This document shows positions 35,252 through 43,762 of a stretch of DNA of 64,000 nt, one piece after another (positions within the stretch are counted from its first letter, which is position 1; the number at the start of each line of letters is the position of its first letter). Below the pieces are notes generated by a model. The model was given only the letters and a program-made list of their open reading frames with translations, was not told where the DNA came from and did no database searches. This DNA is from RUG563 sp024681215 (GTDB lineage Bacteria; Bacillota; Clostridia; Christensenellales; Aristaeellaceae). The translations under genes were made by a program, and so were the position numbers. The stretch is taken from positions 1 through 64,000 of the forward strand of contig JAILBG010000132.1 of the NCBI GenBank assembly GCA_024681215.1, read 5' to 3'.

Positions 35252-36931
35252 TTACAGGTCGTTATCATCGCTGAGCAGCTCTGCCAGCACCTTTTCCTTC
35301 ACCTGGGAAACGTCCGTTTCCCGGATCTTCTGCCGCAGGGGCAGCACGGACCGGGGGGACACGCTCAGCTCGTCGATGCCGATGGAGAGGAAGGTCTCCG
35401 TCAGCGCCAGGTCCGCCCCCAGTTCGCCGCAGATGCCCACCCACACGCCGTTTTTGTGGGCGTTGTCGCACACCATTTTCAGGGCGCGGAGCACCGCCGG
35501 GTGATGGGGATTGTAGAACCTGCCCAGATCGGCGTTCTGCCGGTCGCAGGCCAGGGTGTACTGGGTCAGGTCGTTGGTGCCGCAGGAGAAGAAATCCACC
35601 ACCTTGGCCAGCCGGTCGCTCATGAGCACGGCGGCGGGAGTCTCGATCATGATGCCGATCTCCACGTCCTCGCTGAAGGGGATGCCCTCCTCGGTCAGCT
35701 CCTTCTTCACCCGTTCGCACATCTTCCTTGCTTCCTTCACCTCCCACACGCTGGTGACCATGGGGAACATGATGCCCAGTTTCCCATAGGCGCTGGCCCG
35801 GTACAGGGCGCGCAGCTGGGTGTGGAAGATTTCGGGCCGGTTCAGGCAGATGCGCAGGGCGCGGTTGCCCAGGGCGGGGTTTTCTTCCTTGGGCAGATTG
35901 AAATAGCCGATCTGCTTGTCCGCGCCGATGTCCAGGGTGCGGATCACCACTTCCCTACCGCCCATGTCGCTGAGCACTTTTTTGTACGCCTCGAACTGAT
36001 AATCCTCGGTGGGATAATCGTCGCAGTTGAGATAAAGGAATTCGCTGCGGAACAGGCCCACGCCGCCGGCATCGTTGCCCAGCACGGCGGCTACGTCGTC
36101 CGGGGAGCCGATGTTGCAGTACACGCGGATGCTCTGCCCGTCCAGGGTCTCGTTGGGCTGGCCCTTGAGCTTCTCCAGCAGCTCCCGCTGGCGCTTCTGT
36201 TCCTCCATCTTCTTGACCAGGTGGCTGCGGGTGTCGGCGTCGGCTTCGATGACCACGCTGCCGGTGCTGCCGTCGATGATGACCTCCCGGCCCTCGTATT
36301 CGGGCTTCAGCTGATTCCCCACGCCGATGATGGCGGGGATGCCCATGGTGCGGGCCAGGATGGCGGTGTGGGAGGAGCCGGAGCCGCCCTCGGTGACGAA
36401 GCCCAAAATCTTGCTCTTATCCAGCTGCACCGTTTCGCTGGGGGCCAGATCGTCCGCCGCCAGAATCACGGGCACCGGGGAGTCGATGCCTCCCTGGGCC
36501 ACGCCGGTGAGGGCCGCGATGATGCGGCCGGACACGTCCTTCACGTCCGCCGCCCGGGCCTGGAAATAAGGATCGTCCATGGCGGCGAACATTTCCGCAA
36601 ACTGCGCCGCGGTATCGGTGACGGCAGCCTCGGCGTTGAGGCGCGCATCCTGGATGGCGGTCTGGATGGCTTCTTCATATTCCATGTCCTCCGCCATCAT
36701 CTGATGGGTCTCAAACAGCAGCGCCGCTTCGTCCCCGGCCTCCGCCCGGGCCTTTTCGGCCAATTCGCCCAGCTGGGAAACAGCCTTTTCCTGGGCGGCC
36801 TTGAACCGCGCCCACTCCGCCTCCGCATCCTCCACCTCATAGCGACGAATGGTGGATTTTGCGCGCTGATAGTAGTACAGCGGGCCGATGGCCACGCCGG
36901 TGGATACGCCTTTGCCCTGAATGGAAATCAT
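35252..36931 (-). CDS. ptsI: phosphoenolpyruvate-protein phosphotransferase (PTS Enzyme I)
   Basis: First enzyme of the PTS: it takes phosphate from PEP and passes it to HPr. The 559-residue protein has the active-site histidine H188 in GGSGSSHTAILAR and the PEP-binding blocks FRSEFLYLNCDDYPTED and VGICGELGADLAL. Slightly shorter than the usual 570-575. It lies 66 bases after ptsH, behind a hairpin that may lower its expression. GAGGAGGAAACG precedes ATG 36931. Confidence 0.97.
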   Translation of the reverse strand: MISIQGKGVSTGVAIGPLYYYQRAKSTIRRYEVEDAEAEWARFKAAQEKAVSQLGELAEKARAEAGDEAALLFETHQMMAEDMEYEEAIQTAIQDARLNAEAAVTDTAAQFAEMFAAMDDPYFQARAADVKDVSGRIIAALTGVAQGGIDSPVPVILAADDLAPSETVQLDKSKILGFVTEGGSGSSHTAILARTMGIPAIIGVGNQLKPEYEGREVIIDGSTGSVVIEADADTRSHLVKKMEEQKRQRELLEKLKGQPNETLDGQSIRVYCNIGSPDDVAAVLGNDAGGVGLFRSEFLYLNCDDYPTEDYQFEAYKKVLSDMGGREVVIRTLDIGADKQIGYFNLPKEENPALGNRALRICLNRPEIFHTQLRALYRASAYGKLGIMFPMVTSVWEVKEARKMCERVKKELTEEGIPFSEDVEIGIMIETPAAVLMSDRLAKVVDFFSCGTNDLTQYTLACDRQNADLGRFYNPHHPAVLRALKMVCDNAHKNGVWVGICGELGADLALTETFLSIGIDELSVSPRSVLPLRQKIRETDVSQVKEKVLAELLSDDNDL

Positions 36932-36957
36932 ATCGTTTCCTCCTCTATGCTGAAAAC

Positions 36958-36984
36958 AAACGGCTGTCCCGCAGGCAGCCGTTT
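36958..36984 (-). terminator. attenuator-like hairpin between ptsH and ptsI
   Basis: Minus strand: a nine-bp stem (36976-36984 with 36958-36966) followed by GTTTTC. The short T-run suggests partial termination, giving more HPr than Enzyme I. Confidence 0.6.
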
Positions 36985-36997
36985 TCGTGTGATCCCG

Positions 36998-37255
36998 TTA
37001 CAGATTGGCCTTGAAGAATTCCTCGATGGCGGCGGCGGCGGTATCCTCGTCCGCGCCCTCCACGGTGACCTTCACGGTGTCGCCCTGCTTGATGCCCATG
37101 CCCATCAGGGCCATGAGCTTCAGGGCGTTGACGGCCTTTTCGCCCTTGATCACGGTGACGGTGGAGGCGTACTTCTTGATTTCCTTGACCAGCACGCCGG
37201 CGGGACGGGCATGGATGCCCACGGGATCGGTGATGGTGTACTCAAAAGACTTCAT
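36998..37255 (-). CDS. ptsH: phosphocarrier protein HPr
   Basis: An 85-residue HPr-family protein that relays phosphate from Enzyme I to EIIA. His15 lies in VGIHARPAG. Aligned without gaps to Bacillus HPr, the regulatory Ser46 position is Lys (VNALKLMALMGMG instead of the usual NLKSIMGVM region), so regulation by HPr kinase at that site is not possible for this copy. ATAGGAGG precedes ATG 37255; the open frame further upstream is non-coding. It sits between the EIIBCA gene and ptsI, so the whole phosphorelay is in one cluster. Confidence 0.94.
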   Translation of the reverse strand: MKSFEYTITDPVGIHARPAGVLVKEIKKYASTVTVIKGEKAVNALKLMALMGMGIKQGDTVKVTVEGADEDTAAAAIEEFFKANL

Positions 37256-37321
37256 GGCTTTTCCTCCTATTTCTCTCTTCCGCTTCCACGGAATAAAATC
37301 ACATTGAATCAATTTCTGCCG

Positions 37322-37383
37322 GTTTTCCCGGAAGGGGGCCGGGGGGCCGCCCGCTTTCTTTCCAAGAGCGGCTCCCCGGGAAG
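37322..37383 (-). repeat. second, degenerate copy of the 7871-7930 repeat
   Basis: Read on the minus strand this block shares with 7871-7930 the ordered blocks GGGA-CCGCTCTT, GCGG, CCCCC and CCCCCTTCCG-GAAA at similar spacing. Like the first copy, it sits just after a gene's stop (the EIIBCA gene). It can form a stem around the CCGCTCTT arm but lacks the final T-run. Confidence 0.6.
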
Positions 37384-37391
37384 CCCGTCCG

Positions 37392-39647
37392 TTACCGGGC
37401 GCCGCACTCCACGTTTTCCATATCCTCGGAATTGGTGAGCAGCACGGCCACGGTATCGCTGTATCCAGCGGCCTTGATCTTTTCCCGGTCAAAGAGGATC
37501 AGGGGCTGGCCGGCCTTCACTTCGTCGCCTTCCTTCACCAGGCAGGTGAAGCCGTCGCCCTTCATATTCACGGTGTCCACGCCCACGTGGATCAGCATTT
37601 CCATGCCGTTGCACTCGATGCCCACGGCGTGCTGGCTTTCCGCCACGGAGGAAACGGTGCCGTCGAAGGGGGCCACCACCTTGTCGTCGCTGGGCTGGAT
37701 GCCCACGCCGTCCCCCAGGACGCCGGAGGCGAAGGTGTCGTCCGGGATTTCCTCCCGGGGGATCACGGTGCCCTTCACGGGCTGCAGCACGGTGCCGGCG
37801 GCGCAGCGGATCACGCTGACGGAGGGCACTTCAATTTCGGGCTCTGCCGGCGCGGCGGTCACGGCGCCTTCCGCGGGCACGGCCTCGGGCTTTTCTTCCT
37901 TCCAGATGAACCAGGTCAGCGCGAAGGCGATGCCGGCGGCAATCAGAAGCTCCACGATGTACATGAAGGTATTGTTTACGGCGGGGATGCCGGGGATGCC
38001 GGTGACGCCGTAGGTGGTGGCGCCGAAGCGCACCGTCTGGCCCGCCGCGTTGGTGCCGGTGAGGAACGTGGCGAACAGGGAGCCCGCCGCGCCGCCGATC
38101 ATGCCGCATACGAAGGGCTTCATGAACCGGTAGTTGATACCGAAGATCGCCGGCTCCGTAATGCCCAGGGAAGCGGACAGGGACGAGGGCAGCGCCACGG
38201 ATTTGGTTTTCTGGTTATGCACCTTCAATGCCACCGCAAGGCAGGCGCCGAACTGGGCGAAATTGGCGGCAGAGGCAATGGGCATCCAGGTGTTCACGCC
38301 GGTCTGGGCGATCATGCCGGCCTCGATCACGTTGTACATGTGATGCAGGCCCATGACCACCGTCAGCGGATAAATCGCGCCCATGATGGCCGCGCCGATG
38401 CCGTAGAACTGGGAGATCAGCCATTGCGCCCCGGCCAGCACCCAGTTCTCCACCACCGCGAAAATGGGGCCGATCACCAGGAAGGCGGCGAAGGCCGTCA
38501 CCAGCACCGTCACCAGCGGGGTCACGAACAGGTCGATCATTTCGGGCACGATCTTATGCAGCTTCTTTTCCAGGAAGCACATGAACAGCACCGCCAGGAT
38601 CACGGGGATCACGTGGCCCTGATAGCCCATCTGGGAAATGCCCACGTCCCCGAACAAGGACCATTTGGCGATGCCGCCGTCCTGCAATTCGCTGACGGTC
38701 ATCTTGGTCTTGATGTTCTCCCAGACGGCGCCGCCCAGCGCCACGTCTTCCATGACGTCCTTGCCGTCGGCGTCTGTCACATGAATGTATTTCGTCACGC
38801 CATCCTCAACGACCTTGTTCAGCTTCGGCGCTTTTCCGGCGGGCAGGCTGTTGATCAGGTTGGGGGCGACGGTTTCGCCGGTGCCGTAAAGGGCGTCCAG
38901 CTGCTGCATGAAGGCTTCTTTGCCGATCACATTGCCGCTGCCGTCCACCCACAGGTGATCGTATTCCGACGGCAGCTCATCCAAGGCTTGCTGGACGATG
39001 GATGTTGGGATCGGTCTGTTGAATTTCTGCGCCACCTCCTGCACGTTGCCTGCGTTCCAGGCGTTGAGCAGGGCGGGATGCACCAGCATCAGGCCGATGA
39101 CGGCGCCCAGGAACACGTTGCCGCCGAACACCCGGGCGGCGGAAATGGCCACCAGCACGGGCAGCAGGGCGAAGGCGGTGTTGGCCACCAGATCCAGGAA
39201 GGCGTACCAGCCGGTGTTCTGGAAGCCGGGAGCGAACTTCGGGATGGCTTCCACCAGGCCCATCATCAGGCCCGAGGCCACGATGGCGGGCAGGATGGGC
39301 ACGAAGATATCGCCGGGGGTTTTCAGGATTTTCTTCCACCAGGGCATTTTGGAAGCAGCCGCCGCCTTCACGTCGTCCTTCGTGGCGGCGGAAGCGCCGG
39401 TGACGGAGAGGAATTCGTCGTACACCTTGTTGACGGTGCCTGTGCCGATGATGAGCTGCAATTGGCCGTTGCTTTCAAACATGCCTTTGACGCCGTCGAT
39501 TTCTTCCAGGGCTTTCTTGTTGACCTTTCCGTTGTCCGCGATCACCAGGCGCAGCCGGGTGGCGCAGTGGGCCGCGCTGATGACGTTGGCGCCGCCGCCG
39601 ATGTTGGCGGCGATCTGCTCAGCGCATTTCCGGTAGTCCAGAGCCAT
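37392..39647 (-). CDS. PTS glucoside/sucrose-family EIIBCA permease
   Basis: Single-chain PTS permease, 751 residues. The EIIB domain is first, with phosphorylated Cys28 in AAHCATRLRL. The EIIC domain (about 100-600) has the Glc-family segments GGNVFLGAVIGLMLVHPALLNAW and GITEPAIFGI. The C-terminal EIIA (from about 625) has its active histidine in MLIHVGVDTV. The EIIC sequence is nearest the sucrose/trehalose/beta-glucoside group; the sugar cannot be named. It is about 120 residues longer than usual: a hydrophilic insertion at roughly residues 205-330 sits between HPALLNAW and WSLFGDVG. GAAGGGGG precedes ATG 39647. The promoter at 39718-39746 has no antiterminator-type leader. Confidence 0.9.
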   Translation of the reverse strand: MALDYRKCAEQIAANIGGGANVISAAHCATRLRLVIADNGKVNKKALEEIDGVKGMFESNGQLQLIIGTGTVNKVYDEFLSVTGASAATKDDVKAAAASKMPWWKKILKTPGDIFVPILPAIVASGLMMGLVEAIPKFAPGFQNTGWYAFLDLVANTAFALLPVLVAISAARVFGGNVFLGAVIGLMLVHPALLNAWNAGNVQEVAQKFNRPIPTSIVQQALDELPSEYDHLWVDGSGNVIGKEAFMQQLDALYGTGETVAPNLINSLPAGKAPKLNKVVEDGVTKYIHVTDADGKDVMEDVALGGAVWENIKTKMTVSELQDGGIAKWSLFGDVGISQMGYQGHVIPVILAVLFMCFLEKKLHKIVPEMIDLFVTPLVTVLVTAFAAFLVIGPIFAVVENWVLAGAQWLISQFYGIGAAIMGAIYPLTVVMGLHHMYNVIEAGMIAQTGVNTWMPIASAANFAQFGACLAVALKVHNQKTKSVALPSSLSASLGITEPAIFGINYRFMKPFVCGMIGGAAGSLFATFLTGTNAAGQTVRFGATTYGVTGIPGIPAVNNTFMYIVELLIAAGIAFALTWFIWKEEKPEAVPAEGAVTAAPAEPEIEVPSVSVIRCAAGTVLQPVKGTVIPREEIPDDTFASGVLGDGVGIQPSDDKVVAPFDGTVSSVAESQHAVGIECNGMEMLIHVGVDTVNMKGDGFTCLVKEGDEVKAGQPLILFDREKIKAAGYSDTVAVLLTNSEDMENVECGAR

Positions 39648-39717
39648 GCGGTAACCCCCTTCATTTGGTTATTTGTTCATATTGGACTGTTTTTTCACAA
39701 ATCCACCATTCACTGTG

Positions 39718-39746
39718 ATTATATAACAGAATCCGCGATCCGTAAA
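39718..39746 (-). promoter_or_regulatory. promoter of the PTS cluster
   Basis: Minus strand TTTACG (39741-39746), a 17-base spacer and TATAAT (39718-39723). The leader is about 65 bases and shows no terminator/antiterminator pair. Confidence 0.7.
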
Positions 39747-39781
39747 CAATTATTTTTTTCCTTTTTTTTCCTGACGCTTTT

Positions 39782-41017
39782 TCACCGGCGCAGCAGGGCC
39801 ACGGAAATATCGTTCACGTTGGTGCCGGTGGGCCCGGTCCTGATCAGGCCGCCGGTTTTTTCAAGGGCATGGTAGGCGTCGTTATTCCGCAGCATCTCCT
39901 CCGCGGTCATCCCGTATTCCTTCAGCTCCCGGCAGGTATCGCCGTCGGCGTAGCCTCCCGCCGCGTCGGTGGGGCCGTCGGTGCCGTCGCTGCCCACGGA
40001 AAACACCGCCGCCCCCGGCATGCCGCTGAGCAGGGGCGCTGCGGCCAGGGCGATTTCCTGATTCCGCCCGCCCAGGCCTTTCCCCGTGACCCGCACCACC
40101 GTTTCGCCCCCGGCCAGGAAGGCCAGGCTTTTCCCGTCCTCCGCATGGGTGCGCAGGATGGCGGAAAGAAAGCTGCCCGCGTCCCGGGCCTGGCAGCAGA
40201 GCCGGTCCGTCAGCAGCACGGGCGCGTATCCCAGGCCCCGGCAGGCCTCCGCCGCCGCCGCGCACAGCGCCTTAACGCTGCCCGTCACCTGGGCATGCAC
40301 GTTGGGGAGCGCCTTGGGCGTTTCCTGATCCAGCAGCCGCCGGGCTTCCTCCGTCAGGCGCAGCCCGTATTTTTCCGCCACGCGCCGGGCGTCCGCGCAG
40401 GTGCTCCCGTCCGGGCAGGCCGGGCCGGAGGCGATCATATCCAGCGGATCCCCCAGCACGTCCGACAGCACCACCGCTTCCACCCGGGCAGGGGCGCACA
40501 GCCGGGCGAACCGCCCGCCCTTGACGGCGCTCAGGCGCTTTCGGACGGTGTTGATCTCCACGATGTCCGCCCCGCTTTTGAGCAGCTGCTCCGTGATATC
40601 CTGCATTTCCCCGCCGGGAATCAGCGGGATTTCAAACAAAGCGCTGCCGCCGCCGGAAAGCAGGAACAGCACGGTATCCCTTTCCGTCAGGCCGGATACC
40701 GTCTCCAGCGCCGCCCGGGTAGCCCGGAAGGAATTCTCATCCGGCACGGGATGGCCCGCCTCATAGCAGGAAAAATTTGCGATGGAGCCCATGACGTGGC
40801 CGTACTTGGTGATCACCGCGCCGCTTTCGATGCGGCTGCCCAGGCAGTCGTACGCCGCCTTCGCCATGCGCCAGGCCGCTTTTCCGGCGGCCACCAGCAC
40901 CACCCGGCCCGACAGCGCCGCATTTTCCAATGCCCGGCGCACGGCGGCGTCCGGCTGCACGGCGGCGATGGCCGCCCGGACGATCCTGTCCGCGTCCGCG
41001 CGCATCTGACGGTCCAT
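39782..41017 (-). CDS. glycerate 2-kinase (MOFRL family)
   Basis: A 411-residue kinase of the GckA/TtuD-like MOFRL family that phosphorylates glycerate. The N-terminal segment VVLVAAGKAAWRMAKAAY, the central LFLLSGGGSALFEIP and the C-terminal MOFRL block KGLGGRNQEIALAAA, then SVGSDGTDGPTDAAGG, are all present. ATG 41017 has GGGAGG eight bases upstream; the longer open frame runs through a terminator. An intrinsic terminator lies directly before the ribosome site, so expression may be attenuated from the upstream HAD gene. Confidence 0.88.
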   Translation of the reverse strand: MDRQMRADADRIVRAAIAAVQPDAAVRRALENAALSGRVVLVAAGKAAWRMAKAAYDCLGSRIESGAVITKYGHVMGSIANFSCYEAGHPVPDENSFRATRAALETVSGLTERDTVLFLLSGGGSALFEIPLIPGGEMQDITEQLLKSGADIVEINTVRKRLSAVKGGRFARLCAPARVEAVVLSDVLGDPLDMIASGPACPDGSTCADARRVAEKYGLRLTEEARRLLDQETPKALPNVHAQVTGSVKALCAAAAEACRGLGYAPVLLTDRLCCQARDAGSFLSAILRTHAEDGKSLAFLAGGETVVRVTGKGLGGRNQEIALAAAPLLSGMPGAAVFSVGSDGTDGPTDAAGGYADGDTCRELKEYGMTAEEMLRNNDAYHALEKTGGLIRTGPTGTNVNDISVALLRR

Positions 41018-41030
41018 GGCCTTCCCTCCC

Positions 41031-41064
41031 AAAAAAAACGCGCCGCGCCTGCCGACGCGGCACG
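41031..41064 (-). terminator. terminator/attenuator directly before the glycerate kinase ribosome site
   Basis: Minus strand: a nine-bp stem (41056-41064 with 41039-41047, one G-T pair), an eight-base loop, then eight T (41031-41038) that run straight into GGGAGGG, the ribosome site of the next gene. Confidence 0.75.
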
Positions 41065-41076
41065 CCATGCCTTTTT

Positions 41077-41901
41077 TCAGATCAGCCCCAGCTTCTCAAA
41101 GCCCCAGTACAGCCCGTCGTTCTCCACCGCGGGGCAGATAAGATCGCTGATTTCCTTGAGCTTGGGGCTACCGTTGTCCATGCAGACGGAGCAGCCCACC
41201 GTCTGGATCATTTCCAGATCGTTCATGCTGTCGCCGAAGCCGATGGTGTCCTCCAGGGGAAGGCCGAAGTGCTCCGCCACGATGCGGACGCCCCGGCCCT
41301 TGTCGAACCTGCGGTTGATGAGCTCGCCGTTTAAGCACTGATAGGCCGCCACGTCCTGCACCACGAAATTGAAATCCTTTTCCAACGCCTGCCGGGCGGG
41401 CTCCAGCTGGGACGCGGTCTTGCACATGAACACGATCTTGTAGACGGGCCGCCCGTCGTATTCCCGCATGGGCAGGATGTTGAGCTGCTCCGCCAGGGCC
41501 TTGCGCCAGCGCACCAGCTCGCTGTTGCCCTCCCCCGCCTGGGCCAGGAAATCCCCCAGGTCCTCGTCGCCCCAGGTGGCGTCCTTCGCCTCGATGGTGC
41601 GGAACACGCCGTTTTCCCGAAGCAGCCGCATCCCCGTTTCCAGCTGTTCCGCCGTCATGGGGCAGTCGAAAAGCACTTTTTCCCCGGCGAACACGTAGCC
41701 CCCGGCCCCGGCCACCGCGCCGTCGAACCCCAGCGCCAGCACCGGAGAGAGCATGGCGGGGTTGCGTCCCGTGCACAGGAACACCTTATGTCCCCGGGCC
41801 TGGGCGCGCTTCACCGCCCGCATGGCGCTCTCCGGCGGCGTGTTGCTCCCCGCGGGGGTCAGCGTGCCGTCGATATCCAGAAAAATCAGTTTTTTCTTCA
41901 T
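41077..41901 (-). CDS. HAD superfamily Cof-type hydrolase
   Basis: A 274-residue phosphatase of the Cof subfamily (HAD IIB). Motif I is FLDIDGTLTP at the N terminus, the threonine motif is in KVFLCTGRNP, the cap domain is in the middle (about 85-190), and motif IV is GFGDSMNDLEMI. These enzymes usually remove phosphate from sugar phosphates or related metabolites. AAGGAG precedes ATG 41901. It lies 12 bases after the amylosucrase-like gene, so a role in the same sugar pathway is likely but not shown. Confidence 0.88.
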   Translation of the reverse strand: MKKKLIFLDIDGTLTPAGSNTPPESAMRAVKRAQARGHKVFLCTGRNPAMLSPVLALGFDGAVAGAGGYVFAGEKVLFDCPMTAEQLETGMRLLRENGVFRTIEAKDATWGDEDLGDFLAQAGEGNSELVRWRKALAEQLNILPMREYDGRPVYKIVFMCKTASQLEPARQALEKDFNFVVQDVAAYQCLNGELINRRFDKGRGVRIVAEHFGLPLEDTIGFGDSMNDLEMIQTVGCSVCMDNGSPKLKEISDLICPAVENDGLYWGFEKLGLI

Positions 41902-41913
41902 GGCGCATTCTCC

Positions 41914-43758
41914 TTAAAACGTATGCAGCAGCCAGCGGAAGCCGCCGGCGGGCACGCGCACCGCCCCGGCGTCCGTTTCCGTCAGGTCCATCAGGTCGGT
42001 ATAGGTTTCCCGGTCCTTGATCCAGGCGGTTTCCTCCCCGTCGGCGAAATTGAACAGGGCCAGCAGCTTTTCCCCGCGGTAATAGCGCCCGATGCCCAGC
42101 ACGTGGTCGCTGCCCGTATCCAGCAGCCAGGTGTCCGCCTCGGTGTCGAAGGCGGGATGCTCCGCCCGGATCCGCTCCATTTTCTGGAGCGCGGAGAAGA
42201 GCTTCCCTTCCACCGTGGTCTTTTTCGTGCGCTTTTCCGCCTTTTTCCAGTCCATGTTCCCCCGGTGCAGGTAGCGGCTGTCCTCCCGTTTCAGGGGATC
42301 GCCGTGGTATGCGCCGTCGTTCTCCTGGCCGATCTCGTCGCCGCTGTAAAGGACCGGCACGCCGCTTAAGGTGAACATGAAGGCGTGCAGCGTTTCGTCC
42401 AGCTGGATCGCCCGGGCCATGGCCTGCCTGTCGCCGCTTTCCCGGGCCGCCTCAATGCCGCACAGGGACGCCGTGGTGCCACAGAGCCGGGCATCCCCCA
42501 GCCGCGGGTCGTCGTTGTACAGTTCTCCCCGGGCGGGGCTGCCGGGCCATTTGCCCGTCAGGTAATCGTTCAGGTATTTCTTGTGGGGCACCTCCTGCCA
42601 GCCGAAACGGGAAAGGAAGCCGTAATCCAGCCCCCAGCCGATATCGTCGTGGCAGCGCAGATAATTGAGGAACGTATAATCCCGGGGCAGGGAAAACACC
42701 TGCGCCATCTGGTGCGCCAGCAGCCGCACGTCCCGGGTGGCCACGGTGTGCCAGACGGTGGCCATGGTGGTGACGTTGTAAAGCAGATGGCATTCGGGCT
42801 TTTCCACCGTGCCGAAATACGGCGCCACCTTGCTGGGCTCCATCACCACCTCGCCCAGCAGCAAGGTGCCGGGGCACACGATCTCGCAGGCCATGCGCAT
42901 CATGCGCACCAGGGTGTGCACCTGGGGCAGGTTCCGGCAGGAGGTGCCCAGGGCCTTCCAGATGTAGGGCACCGCGTCCAGACGGATCACGTCCACCCCG
43001 TGATTGCACAGGAAGAGCATGTTGTCCGTCATGTCGTTGAAAACGGTGGGGTTGGCGTAATTGAGGTCCCACTGGTAGGGGTAGAAGGTGGTCATCACCG
43101 CCTTGCCCGCCTCCTCGCACCAGGTAAAGTTCCCCGGCGCGGTGGTGGGGAACACCTGGGGCACGGTCTGCTCAAAGGCGTTGGGCAGCGTCCAGTCGTC
43201 GTAGAAAAAATACCGGGCCTGATATTCCTTTTCCCCCGCCCGGGCGCGGCGGGCCCATTCGTGATCCTCGCTGGTGTGGTTCATCACGAAATCCAGGCAT
43301 AGGGCGATGCCCCGCTCGTGGCAGTCGTCCGCCAAGGCCCGAAGATCCTCCATGGTGCCCAATTCCGGCTGCACCCGGCGAAAATTGCTGACGGCGTAGC
43401 CCCCGTCGCTGCGGCCGGCGGGGCTTTCCAGCAGGGGCATGAGATGCAGGTAGCTGACGCCGCAGTCGGCGATGTAATCCAGCTTATCCCGGACGCCCCG
43501 GAGGGTGCCCGCGAAGGCGTTTACGTACATCAGCATGCCCACCAGGTCATGCCCCTTGTACCAGTCCGGGTATTCTTCCCGGGCCCTATCCATCATTTTC
43601 AGGGGCTCCGGCCGCTCCTCCCAGGCGCGGTAGAGCATGTCCGTAAAGTAATCGTACGCCCGCATATCGCTGTGGTACAATTCGCAGTACAGCCATTTGA
43701 GCTCGTCTTCATGCCGGCGGAAGCGGGACGCAAATTCGCTTTTCCAATGGTCCTTCAT
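41914..43758 (-). CDS. amylosucrase/sucrose hydrolase-like GH13 enzyme
   Basis: The 614-residue GH13 protein resembles amylosucrases: helical N-terminal domain, then the catalytic barrel with LDFVMNHTSEDHEWA, nucleophile D in VDVIRLDAVPYIWKALG, acid/base E in LLLGEVVMEPSKV, and CHDDIGW. The WKALGTSCRNLPQ stretch closely matches amylosucrase. Such enzymes split sucrose and either polymerise glucose or hydrolyse. No signal peptide, so it acts on imported sucrose or a related sugar. GAGGAGGG inside the end of the fructokinase-like gene serves as ribosome site; the gap is four bases. Confidence 0.85.
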   Translation of the reverse strand: MKDHWKSEFASRFRRHEDELKWLYCELYHSDMRAYDYFTDMLYRAWEERPEPLKMMDRAREEYPDWYKGHDLVGMLMYVNAFAGTLRGVRDKLDYIADCGVSYLHLMPLLESPAGRSDGGYAVSNFRRVQPELGTMEDLRALADDCHERGIALCLDFVMNHTSEDHEWARRARAGEKEYQARYFFYDDWTLPNAFEQTVPQVFPTTAPGNFTWCEEAGKAVMTTFYPYQWDLNYANPTVFNDMTDNMLFLCNHGVDVIRLDAVPYIWKALGTSCRNLPQVHTLVRMMRMACEIVCPGTLLLGEVVMEPSKVAPYFGTVEKPECHLLYNVTTMATVWHTVATRDVRLLAHQMAQVFSLPRDYTFLNYLRCHDDIGWGLDYGFLSRFGWQEVPHKKYLNDYLTGKWPGSPARGELYNDDPRLGDARLCGTTASLCGIEAARESGDRQAMARAIQLDETLHAFMFTLSGVPVLYSGDEIGQENDGAYHGDPLKREDSRYLHRGNMDWKKAEKRTKKTTVEGKLFSALQKMERIRAEHPAFDTEADTWLLDTGSDHVLGIGRYYRGEKLLALFNFADGEETAWIKDRETYTDLMDLTETDAGAVRVPAGGFRWLLHTF

Positions 43759-43762
43759 CTCG

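Noticed and set aside
39648..39717. Possible LicT/SacY-type antiterminator leader of the PTS gene
   Set aside because: The leader is only about 65 bases and has no terminator hairpin and no recognisable RAT sequence.
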